NCBI RefSeq assembly: GCF_017302985.1
Contig: NZ_JAFIMU010000010.1
Span: forward strand, 62,001-126,000
Direction of reading: 5' to 3'
Length of the DNA: 64,000 bases
Source: Corallococcus macrosporus
GTDB lineage: Bacteria; Myxococcota; Myxococcia; Myxococcales; Myxococcaceae
Shown in pieces: positions 1-7,051 of this stretch. The position numbers were made by a program, and so were the translations under genes. Every line of letters starts with the position of its first letter. Within the stretch, counting starts at the first letter, position 1. The notes beneath the pieces are model-generated. The model did not search any database and was not told the DNA's origin. It saw nothing but the letters and a program-made list of their open reading frames with translations.

Positions 1-1114
1 GCACTGGCGCGGGCTGCGGGGAGAGCGAAGGCGAGGAATCCTCGGACACCACGGGAGCAGGCTGCGATTCCTGCGTACGCCCGAGGAAGTCCCGCCGGTA
101 GATGCGCACCATGGCCATGAAGATGGACGCGATGAGCGGGCCCACCAGCAGGCCCATCATCCCGAACACCGCCAGCCCGCCGAACATGGACAGGAAGACG
201 AGCAGCGGGTGCAGCGCCATGCGCGAGCCGCACAGCCGCGGGCGGATGACGTTGTCGATGCTGCCCACCAGGAACGTGCCCCACGCGAGGAGGAAGACGC
301 CCTCGCTCACCCGGTTCGCCGCGATGAGGATGACGCCGATGGGCCCCCACACGAGCGCGGTGCCGCCCACCGGCACCAGCGCCACCAGCACCATGGCCGC
401 GCCCCACACCCCGGCATGCGGCACGCCCGCGATGAGCAGGCCGACGAAGCCCACCGCGCCCTGCACCAGCGCGGTGACGGTGTTGCCGTAGATGATGGCG
501 TACGCGACGTCCGTGAACTCGTGGGAGAAGGCGTCGAAGTAGCGGCGCTCCAGCGGGATGAGCCGGGCCACCTCGTTCACCAGCCGGCGGCCGTCGAGGA
601 AGAAGTAGTACATGGCGACCGTCATCAGGAACATGTTGACGACGAGCTCCGTGCCCGCGCCGACGAGGTCCGCGAGCAGCCCCGCGCCGCCGGACACCGC
701 CGTCATCAGCAGCCGCTCCGTCTCCGAGCTCTCCGGATCGAAGTGCACGTAGCGGGTGAGGCCGCGCGGCAGGCTGTTGAGCAGATGGTGCCGCAGGTCG
801 ACCTGATCCAACAGGTCCTGCGCCTGGCCCACGAACTGGAGCACCTCGCGGGCCACCATCCAGCCCACCAGCGCCAGCGGCGCCAGGATGAGCAGGAACA
901 CCGCGAGGGTGGACAGTCCCGCCGCCAGGGACTTGCGGCCCTGGAGCCGCCGGTCCAAGGAGTCCTGGATGGGCATGAACAGGACGACCAGGAAGCCGCC
1001 CAGCAGCACCGGCATCAGGAACGGCAGCAAGATGCGTGAAAAGAGAATCAACGCGACGGCGAAGAGCCCCGCGAAGATGAAGTTCGACCACCGCTTGGAA
1101 TCGCCCGCCGTCAC
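1..1114 (-). CDS. AI-2E family transporter (PerM/YdiK type), 3' end cut by window edge
   Basis: Integral membrane permease of the AI-2E exporter superfamily (PF01594). Reading the complement from a GTG at 1114 gives an open frame that continues past base 1. The protein opens with two hydrophobic segments (about residues 11-50 and 63-90). A soluble stretch with the family's YYFFLDGRR pattern follows near residue 170, and then the glycine-rich membrane block GNTVTALVQGAVGF typical of the family. About seven to eight membrane segments are visible. The tail after the last helix is Ser/Pro rich. The GTG is preceded by a G-rich stretch that can act as a ribosome site. Substrate is unknown; members of this family export small molecules or act in Na+/H+ exchange. 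It is divergent from the lipoprotein at 1208. Family confidence is high, function low. Confidence 0.85.
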   Translation of the reverse strand, partial: MTAGDSKRWSNFIFAGLFAVALILFSRILLPFLMPVLLGGFLVVLFMPIQDSLDRRLQGRKSLAAGLSTLAVFLLILAPLALVGWMVAREVLQFVGQAQDLLDQVDLRHHLLNSLPRGLTRYVHFDPESSETERLLMTAVSGGAGLLADLVGAGTELVVNMFLMTVAMYYFFLDGRRLVNEVARLIPLERRYFDAFSHEFTDVAYAIIYGNTVTALVQGAVGFVGLLIAGVPHAGVWGAAMVLVALVPVGGTALVWGPIGVILIAANRVSEGVFLLAWGTFLVGSIDNVIRPRLCGSRMALHPLLVFLSMFGGLAVFGMMGLLVGPLIASIFMAMVRIYRRDFLGRTQESQPAPVVSEDSSPSLSPQPAPV

Positions 1115-1207
1115 CGCCCCACCCCGTCCCCCAGACCTGCTGCACGCAAGCTAGGAACGGTTATTCCCACCAGGAAGCCCGTGCTTCCGTCCCTCGAGAG
1201 GCCACCC

Positions 1208-1720
1208 ATGACTACTGGACGTTTCGCCCCCCTGACGGCCGCCGCCCTGGCGGTGACGGGAAGCACCCTCCTGCTGATCGCGCCGGCCTGCAAGGAGGGA
1301 GGCGCCGTGGACTGCGGCGACGCGTGCGCCCCGGTGGAGGGCAACTACCCCCTGGCGTTCCAGGGCGACGCGGGCCTGGCCGCCGAGTGCGTGAACCTGA
1401 ACGTGCAGTCCCTGGCGGACGGCGAGGTGCTGAACATCCAGCGCACCGACGGCGGCGTCCTCACGGGTTCCCTGACGGGGGTGGCGCTGACGGGCCAGGT
1501 GTACGCGTCCGGCGATCTGATCCTCACCGGGACGCCGCCGCCCAGCAGCGACGGGGGGGTGAGCACCTTCCTCAGCCTCAACGCGACCTTCACCGGGGGC
1601 CCCGAGGACGGCGGCGGTGGCAGCCTGTCCGGGACCTTCACCGGCCAATACTCGCGCATCCAGGGCACGTCCGCCCTGAGATGCAACGTGACGCGCCCCT
1701 TCACGGCGACCCGGCAGTAA
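1208..1720 (+). CDS. Exported/lipoprotein-like hypothetical protein
   Basis: A 170-residue secreted protein of unknown function. The ATG at 1208 is preferred over an upstream ATG at 1181, because it puts an n-region (MTTGRF) directly before a hydrophobic core (residues 8-28) that ends at a cysteine after IAPA. That is only a loose lipobox, so lipoprotein status is uncertain. The mature part has several cysteines (CGDAC near the N-terminus, one near the C-terminus) and many Gly, Thr and Ser residues, with beta-strand-like alternation (LTGSLTGVALTGQVYASGDL). This suggests a small beta-sandwich or barrel-like domain. It is divergent from the AI-2E permease and convergent with the 40-residue gene at 1755-1877. 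No named domain was recognised. Confidence 0.75.
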   Translation: MTTGRFAPLTAAALAVTGSTLLLIAPACKEGGAVDCGDACAPVEGNYPLAFQGDAGLAAECVNLNVQSLADGEVLNIQRTDGGVLTGSLTGVALTGQVYASGDLILTGTPPPSSDGGVSTFLSLNATFTGGPEDGGGGSLSGTFTGQYSRIQGTSALRCNVTRPFTATRQ

Positions 1721-1754
1721 AGCCAGGGCCGCCGGGAGCGGCGCCAGGGCGAAA

Positions 1755-1877
1755 CTACTTCTTCTTGCCTTCGGCGGCGGCGGCCTTGGCGGCTTCCTTC
1801 TGCTTCTTGATCCGCTTCTTCCAGTGCTGACGGATCTTCATCTGCACGCGGCGGTGCTTGCTCTTGCTGTTGGCCAT
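1755..1877 (-). CDS. Small basic protein (40 aa), possibly ribosome- or nucleic-acid-associated
   Basis: A complete 40-residue frame reads MANSKSKHRRVQMKIRQHWK at the start, followed by a KKRIKKQKEAAKAAAAEGKKK-like tail (last residues Lys-Lys-Lys). A perfect AGGAG (complement of 1886-1890) lies 8 bases before the ATG, which is strong evidence that it is translated. About 40% of residues are Lys or Arg, and the middle is predicted to be one amphipathic helix. Proteins of this size and charge are often ribosomal or nucleoid-associated, but I do not recognise a specific family, so function is inference only. It sits alone between a lipoprotein gene (convergent) and the P1 peptidase gene, both with larger spacing than an operon would show. 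Confidence 0.8.
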   Translation of the reverse strand: MANSKSKHRRVQMKIRQHWKKRIKKQKEAAKAAAAEGKKK

Positions 1878-1932
1878 GTGGGTGGCTCCTGGTCTCCGGA
1901 ATGGAGCAAAGGGGGGCTTACCTATCAGAAGC

Positions 1933-3291
1933 CTACGGGCTCCCGGAAGAGGAACCCTCGGGGTCTTCTGGGGTGGGAGGGGGGCCTCCGTCCGGCGGGG
2001 GCTCGTTGGGGGCGGGCCGGGTCGGGAAGGGAATGCCCTCCGCGCCGCGCACCTGGGTGGGCAGGGCCGCTCCCAGCGTCACCTCCCCTTCCCGGTCCTC
2101 GTCGCTGGGGCGCTCCTTGGAGGCGGGCACGCTCGTCTGGTGGGGGCGCTTCTTCACCGAGGCGAAGATGGGGCGGCAGGCGTCCACGAAGCGGCGGACC
2201 TCGTCCAGCGGCAGCGCGGGCGAGTAGTTGTCGTTCACCCCCGTCATGGGCTCCGCCATGCACATGGCGTTGAGGATGGCCTCCTCCGTGGCCTCCATCA
2301 CCGCCTCGTAGAGGGGGTCCAGGCGCTGATCCAGGAGGATCTTCATCTTGTAGACCATCTTCTGGGTGCGCCTGGGGATGATGTTCGCGGTGGAGAAGCC
2401 CACGACGATCTCACCCGAGCCGTGCGCCGCGTAGCTGCCCACCCGGCCGATGCCCAGGCCCACGCGCTTGCAGAGGCGGTTGATCTGATGGCTCAGGAGC
2501 GGCGCGTCCGTGGCGACCACCGCGATGATGGAGCCGTAGGACTTGCCGCGGTGGGGGGTGTTCTTGAACTTCTCCACCAGCACTTCGCCCACCGGCAGAC
2601 CGCCCACGCGCAGGTTGTGCATCTTCCCGAAGTTGGACATGACGAGCACGCCCAGCGTGTAGCCGCCCAGCACCTCCGGCAGCTTGCGCGAGGACGTGCC
2701 GATGCCGCCCTTGAAGTCGCACGTCACCATGCCGGTGCCGCCGCCGACGTTGCCCTCCTGCACCGGGCCGGACTTCGCGGCGTTGATGGCGGCGACGACG
2801 TGCTCCTGGCGCACGTGGCGCCCGGAGATGTCGTTGAGCCATGAGTCGTCGCACTCGCCCACGACGGGGATGATGACGTCGTGCTCGTCACCGATGCCCG
2901 GGTAGCGCTGCACCAGGTAGTTGGCCACGCCGTCGGACACGGCGCCCACGGCCATGGTGTTGGTGAGGAGGATGGGCGTTTCGATGAGGCCCCACTCCAT
3001 GAGCTGCGTCATGCCTGAGACCTCGCCCGCGCCGTTGAGCACGAAGCCGCCCCCGCTCATGCGTTCCATGAAGATGTTGCCCAGGTTGGGCAGGATGGCC
3101 GTGACGCCCGTGCGCACCGGACCGAAGCCGGGCCGCAGCGGGCCCGAGCCTTCGATGAGGGTGGTGTGGCCCACCAGCACGCCTTCCACGTCGGTGATGG
3201 CGTTGTACTTCCCCGGCTTGAAGCGTCCCAGCGGCAGCCCCAGCTCCCGCGCCCTGACCCTCGGCCCCGTCTCTTCCGGAATGCGCACCAT
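1933..3291 (-). CDS. P1 family (S58, DmpA/BapA-like) aminopeptidase
   Basis: Ntn-hydrolase-fold peptidase of the DmpA family, which self-cleaves into alpha and beta chains and then removes N-terminal residues from peptides or amides. The motif set is complete: an N-terminal ITDVEGVLVGHTT, GNVGGGTGM, FKGGIGTSSR, and the self-cleavage site YG/SIIAVVATDAPLL. Cleavage is expected before the Ser at about residue 254, which becomes the nucleophile. The start is set at the ATG at 3291; a TTG at 3312 would add seven residues. The last 60 residues are a Pro/Glu/Ser-rich tail that the family normally lacks, probably disordered. It is not in an obvious operon. No signal peptide is evident, so it is likely cytoplasmic. 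Substrate is not predictable. Confidence 0.9.
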   Translation of the reverse strand: MVRIPEETGPRVRARELGLPLGRFKPGKYNAITDVEGVLVGHTTLIEGSGPLRPGFGPVRTGVTAILPNLGNIFMERMSGGGFVLNGAGEVSGMTQLMEWGLIETPILLTNTMAVGAVSDGVANYLVQRYPGIGDEHDVIIPVVGECDDSWLNDISGRHVRQEHVVAAINAAKSGPVQEGNVGGGTGMVTCDFKGGIGTSSRKLPEVLGGYTLGVLVMSNFGKMHNLRVGGLPVGEVLVEKFKNTPHRGKSYGSIIAVVATDAPLLSHQINRLCKRVGLGIGRVGSYAAHGSGEIVVGFSTANIIPRRTQKMVYKMKILLDQRLDPLYEAVMEATEEAILNAMCMAEPMTGVNDNYSPALPLDEVRRFVDACRPIFASVKKRPHQTSVPASKERPSDEDREGEVTLGAALPTQVRGAEGIPFPTRPAPNEPPPDGGPPPTPEDPEGSSSGSP

Positions 3292-3356
3292 GCCGCCGAC
3301 CGTACCCGACAATCCCCGACGGTCAACCCTGCTTCCCTACCGACTGTCGCGCACCT

Positions 3357-4022
3357 TCAGCCGCGCGCGGGTGCCCGGAGCCCCTCGACAATCAGCCGCG
3401 TCTGCACGCGGGCGAGCGCCTCCGCGGCCTCCGGGCCCTGCACGGATTCCCCCAGCTGCCGGTCCACGAACAGCGAAGCGAGCCCGTGCACGAGCGACCA
3501 CGCGGTGAGCGTGAGGGGACGCGGCTCCCCTCCCCGCAGCAGGCCCGCCGCCTGTGCGGCTTTAATGGTGCTCACCAGCAGCGTGAAGGCCCCCTGCTCT
3601 CCTTCCGGTTCAGGAGGCGGTGACATGGGCCGCGTGAAGTGCGGGCCGAACATCACGCGGAAGTGCGGCGGGTGGCGCACGGCGAACAGCACGTAGGCCT
3701 CGCCCGCCGCGTACAGCCGCTCCAGGGGGCCGGTGTGCTGGGCCATGCGCTCGCGCATCTCGCGCGCCATGGCGCGGAAGCCCTCGTGCGCGACGGCCTC
3801 CAGGAGCGCCTCCTTGTCCGCGAAGTGCCGGTAGGGCGCCGCGTGGGTGACGCCCGCCCGCCGGGCCACCTCCCGCAGCGTCAGCGCGCCGAAGCCCTCC
3901 TCCGCGATGAGCGCCACGGCCGCGTCCACCAGCGCCTGGCGCAGGTCCCCGTGGTGGTACCGGGCCTTGTCCTTCTCCGAGGGTGCCTCCGCCGCCTGCT
4001 TGCGCCTGCCCTTCGTCGCCAC
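3357..4022 (-). CDS. TetR/AcrR family transcriptional regulator (WHG-type C-terminal domain)
   Basis: A 221-residue repressor-type regulator. An N-terminal basic stretch precedes a TetR helix-turn-helix at about residues 20-70 (ALVDAAVALIAEEGFGALTL ... HAAPYRHFADKEALLEAV). The C-terminal ligand domain resembles the WHG class. The GTG at 4022 is chosen because AGGAGG lies 8 bases upstream. Longer frames starting inside the operator region at 4103 are unlikely. It is divergent from the carotenoid oxygenase gene, and tandem palindromes in the shared intergenic region overlap the likely promoters. It therefore probably represses both itself and the oxygenase gene. The ligand is unknown; a carotenoid or apocarotenoid is a guess from context. 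Confidence 0.9.
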   Translation of the reverse strand: MATKGRRKQAAEAPSEKDKARYHHGDLRQALVDAAVALIAEEGFGALTLREVARRAGVTHAAPYRHFADKEALLEAVAHEGFRAMAREMRERMAQHTGPLERLYAAGEAYVLFAVRHPPHFRVMFGPHFTRPMSPPPEPEGEQGAFTLLVSTIKAAQAAGLLRGGEPRPLTLTAWSLVHGLASLFVDRQLGESVQGPEAAEALARVQTRLIVEGLRAPARG

Positions 4023-4091
4023 CGTCCGTGCCTCCTCATGCCCCGACTGTCGTCTGCGCGACTTGAGCATCCACGGGACGAAGTTGCCAGC

Positions 4092-4131
4092 GTCAACATC
4101 CATGTTGACAGCGACAACATGCGATGTTTAC
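4092..4131. promoter_or_regulatory. Two tandem operator-like palindromes for the adjacent TetR regulator
   Basis: Four half-sites alternate in orientation: GTCAACAT (4092-4099), ATGTTGAC (4102-4109), GACAACAT (4113-4120) and ATGTTTAC (4124-4131). The first pair is a perfect 8-2-8 palindrome and the second an imperfect 8-3-8 one. The two pairs are offset by 21 bases, about two helical turns. They lie in the short region between the divergent tetR-type and carotenoid oxygenase genes. Binding by the TetR protein is inferred from position and symmetry. Confidence 0.7.
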
Positions 4132-4134
4132 AGT
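4105..4134 (+). promoter_or_regulatory. Probable sigma-70-type promoter of the carotenoid oxygenase gene
   Basis: A perfect -35 hexamer TTGACA (4105-4110) is followed after 18 bases by TACAGT (4129-4134), a 4/6 match to the -10 consensus. The start codon at 4199 would give a leader of roughly 60 bases. Both hexamers are embedded in the operator palindromes, which fits repression by steric exclusion. Confidence 0.5.
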
Positions 4135-4198
4135 GTCTACACGATGGGCGGCGCGGGGTCTTCTCGCGCCCGGACGTTGCATTGGAAAGGGAGCTGTC

Positions 4199-5629
4199 AT
4201 GACGACCGCGATGAAGCAGACGCTGTCCTCCTCCGCGCCGGGCTGGCTGAAGGCGTTCCGCACGCTTCCCCGCCAGCACGGGTTCGAGCCGCTGCGCGTG
4301 GAGGGCCAGGTGCCCGAAGGGCTGCGGGGCTCGCTGTACCGGGTGGGGCCGTGGACGTTCGACGTGCACGGCCGGCCGTACCAGCACTGGTTCGACGGGG
4401 ACGGCGGGATGCTGGGCGTGCGCTTCGGCGCGGACGGGGTGAAGGGCGCGTCGCGGCTGTTGGACTCGCCCACCATGGTGGCGGAGCGCGCGGCGTCCTC
4501 GCAGCGCTTCGGCGGCTACGGCACGCCCACGCCGCTGCTCCACAAGCTGCGCCAGACGCGCAAGAACTCCGCGAACACGTCCGTGATGGCGTGGAACGGC
4601 AAGCTGTACGCGCTCTTCGAGGGCAGCGTGCCGGTGGAGGTGTCCACGGAGGACCTGTCGACGCGGGGCGAGACGGACTTCGACGGCACGGTGGTGGAGA
4701 CGTTCTCCGCGCACCCTCACCGCGTGCCGTCGCGCAAGGCGTCCTACAACTTTGGCGTCCGCTACGGCCGGTTCACGCTGGCGGACCTCTTCGTCCTGCC
4801 GGACGGCGGCAAGGCCCAGCGGCTGGGTTCGGTGAAGCTGCCGGGCGCGACGATGGTGCACGACTTCATCGCCACGGATCGCTACCTCGTCTTCTTCCTG
4901 GCACCGCTGCGCCTCAACCTCTTCCGCGCGCTGCTGCAGGTGGGCTCGTACTCGGAGAACCTGCGGTGGAAGCCGGAGGCGGGCACGGACGTGCTGGTGG
5001 TGCCCATCGACGACGTGGAGCACCCGGTGCGCATCACCACGGACGCCTTCTACCTGTGGCACTTCGCCAACGCGTACGAGGAGGGCGACACGGTGGTGGT
5101 GGACTACGTGCGCTACCCCGACTTCACCACGAACCAGTGGCTGGGGGAGCTGGTGCGCGGCACGACGTCCTCGGACGCGCAGGGCATGCTGCACCGGGCG
5201 GTGGTGGACGTGAAGGCGGGCACCTTCCGCACCGAGCAGCGCCTGGACGTGAGCTGCGAGTTCCCCCGCGTGGCCCCCGGCGTCGTGGGCCGCGCGCACC
5301 AGACGCTCTACATGGGCGTGCACCGGAGCAACGAGGCCCGGCGCGGCCTCTTCAACGGCGTGGCGCGCATGGACCTGGCCACGGGCCGCCTGACGACGGC
5401 GGACCTGGGCGAGGGCACCTACCCCTCCGAGCCCATCTTCGTCCCCCGCCCTGGCGGAAGCGCGGAGGACGACGGCTGGGTGCTCACGCAGGTCTACGAC
5501 GCGAAGGCGGACACGTCCCACGTCGCCGTGCTGGACGCGCGCCGGATGGAGGACGGGCCCGTGGCGCGCTGCCACTTCGACCACGCCCTGCCCCCTACCT
5601 TCCACGGCGGCTTCGCGCCCGCGAAGTGA
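4199..5629 (+). CDS. Carotenoid oxygenase (carotenoid cleavage dioxygenase / RPE65 family)
   Basis: Iron(II)-dependent seven-bladed propeller enzyme that cleaves a carotenoid polyene to apocarotenoid aldehydes (family knowledge). All four iron-binding histidines are visible: H172 in SAHPH, H221 in VHDFIATDRYLVF, H288 in YLWHFANAYEEG and H469 in the C-terminal HGGFAP. The length of 476 residues is normal. The ATG at 4199 follows GGGAG by about 7 bases. No signal peptide is present, so it is cytoplasmic or peripheral at the membrane. It is controlled, by inference, by the divergent TetR regulator. Myxobacteria are rich in carotenoids, so a natural substrate is available, but specificity cannot be read from sequence. 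Confidence 0.93.
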   Translation: MTTAMKQTLSSSAPGWLKAFRTLPRQHGFEPLRVEGQVPEGLRGSLYRVGPWTFDVHGRPYQHWFDGDGGMLGVRFGADGVKGASRLLDSPTMVAERAASSQRFGGYGTPTPLLHKLRQTRKNSANTSVMAWNGKLYALFEGSVPVEVSTEDLSTRGETDFDGTVVETFSAHPHRVPSRKASYNFGVRYGRFTLADLFVLPDGGKAQRLGSVKLPGATMVHDFIATDRYLVFFLAPLRLNLFRALLQVGSYSENLRWKPEAGTDVLVVPIDDVEHPVRITTDAFYLWHFANAYEEGDTVVVDYVRYPDFTTNQWLGELVRGTTSSDAQGMLHRAVVDVKAGTFRTEQRLDVSCEFPRVAPGVVGRAHQTLYMGVHRSNEARRGLFNGVARMDLATGRLTTADLGEGTYPSEPIFVPRPGGSAEDDGWVLTQVYDAKADTSHVAVLDARRMEDGPVARCHFDHALPPTFHGGFAPAK

Positions 5630-5704
5630 CCCTGACTCCGGTTTTCTCCGTTTTCCATACCATTTCGGCTTAAATGGTTGGAAATGGAGAAACGGAGGCA
5701 GGTC

Positions 5705-6985
5705 ATGAAACGGTTGCTGGCGTTGGCAGGACTGGTGGCGGCGCTGTTCGGGTGTCAGCCCCAGGCGCAGACGGATCCGAACCTGGCGGCGCAGGCCCAG
5801 GGCGCGACGAACGTGCCGGGGCTCTACGTCGTGTTCAACCAGCCGGACAACACGGGCACGCGCGACTACCGCATCAAGGACGAAATCGTCCGGCTCATCT
5901 CGAACAGCCCCAAGGGTTCGTACATCCGCATCGCGATGTTCCTGTGGACGACGGACCACCTGAACGCGGCCATCAAGTCCGCGCTGTGCCGGGGCGTCGT
6001 CGTGCGGCTGGTGGTGGACGAGCAGAACGGCGGCGCCGCGTCGGAGTTCTCCTCCGGCGGCGTCATCCACGACATCAGCAGCTACGTGCCCCCGGCGGCG
6101 TCATGCCCGGACGGCTTGAGGCTGGAGCTCACGCGTTGCAACGGCACGGGCGCGGGCAGTGCGTGCATCGCGGGCTTCGACCGCGAGGGCACCATCATGC
6201 ACGACAAGATCTTCACCTTCTCCACCACCACGGATCCGCAGGGCAACCGCATCCAGCGCGTCGTGGTGCAGGGCTCCTGGAACAACACCTACTCCCAGAA
6301 CAACTACTGGAACGACATGGTCGTCAGCTACGAGGACTGGGACTGGTACGACTACTGGGTCGGCTACCACAACGACCTGCGCGGCGGCACGAAGACGACG
6401 GACTACTACAACCCCTCCACGGGCCAGGGGTACTACAGCTCTCCCAACGCGCCGTGGACCGCGTACTTCTTCCCGCGCGAGGGCAACGACAACGAGCTGT
6501 CCAGCGACACCGTGACGAACAACTTCACGGACTACATCAAGACGGCCGTGTCGGGCTGCACGCTGGACGTGAACCAGAACCACTTCAACGACAGCCGCGC
6601 CATCGTGGCCACGGAGCTGGTGCGCATTGGCAAGCTGGGCTGCCGGGTGCGCGTGCTCTACACGGACATGGATTCGGGCATCAAGACGAAGCTCAGCGGC
6701 GCGACGAACATCACCCTCCGCCAGCTCTACGACGTCTCCTCCAACAACGTGAAGACGAGCGACGGCACGCCGCGCGAGGTCCTCACGCACAGCAAGCACT
6801 TCGTCTACTCGGGGAACTTCAACGGGACGGTGCGCAAGATGGTGCTGACGGGCTCGCACAACCTGTCCAAGAACTCGCTGCGCTACAACGACGAGAACCT
6901 GGTGAAGTTCTACTCGGACACGCTGTGGCAGGCGTACCACGACAACTTCGAGAAGGGCTGGGCGCAGGCCCTCAGCGACGGCTGA
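5705..6985 (+). CDS. Phospholipase D-like lipoprotein
   Basis: A 426-residue exported protein with a clear lipoprotein signal (core LALAGLVAALFG, lipid-attached Cys17). Two PLD half-sites are visible, HDKIFTF...GSWN and HSKHFVY...GSHN. Each keeps the His-x-Lys pair and the downstream Gly-Ser-x-Asn, but the usual Asp of HxKxxxxD is not obvious in either. Between the half-sites is an unusual insertion rich in Tyr, Trp, Asn and Asp (roughly residues 210-270). The start at 5705 has GGAGG close upstream; the earlier in-frame ATG at 5678 lies before the ribosome site. It could hydrolyse phospholipids or nucleic acids at the cell surface. It stands alone and is convergent with the ligase gene at 7052. 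Confidence 0.88.
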   Translation: MKRLLALAGLVAALFGCQPQAQTDPNLAAQAQGATNVPGLYVVFNQPDNTGTRDYRIKDEIVRLISNSPKGSYIRIAMFLWTTDHLNAAIKSALCRGVVVRLVVDEQNGGAASEFSSGGVIHDISSYVPPAASCPDGLRLELTRCNGTGAGSACIAGFDREGTIMHDKIFTFSTTTDPQGNRIQRVVVQGSWNNTYSQNNYWNDMVVSYEDWDWYDYWVGYHNDLRGGTKTTDYYNPSTGQGYYSSPNAPWTAYFFPREGNDNELSSDTVTNNFTDYIKTAVSGCTLDVNQNHFNDSRAIVATELVRIGKLGCRVRVLYTDMDSGIKTKLSGATNITLRQLYDVSSNNVKTSDGTPREVLTHSKHFVYSGNFNGTVRKMVLTGSHNLSKNSLRYNDENLVKFYSDTLWQAYHDNFEKGWAQALSDG

Positions 6986-6993
6986 AATGAAAC

Positions 6994-7024
6994 GGGGACG
7001 GCGCCTTTCGCGGGCACCGTCCCC
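6994..7024. terminator. Hairpin between convergent genes
   Basis: GGGGACGG (6994-7001) pairs with CCGTCCCC (7017-7024), with partial extra pairing inside the loop. There is no T-run. It sits just after the stop codon of the phospholipase-D-like gene and before that of the ligase gene, so it could serve both strands. Confidence 0.6.
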
Positions 7025-7051
7025 TTCCCTGCTCCGCGCTTCAGTGTCAGC

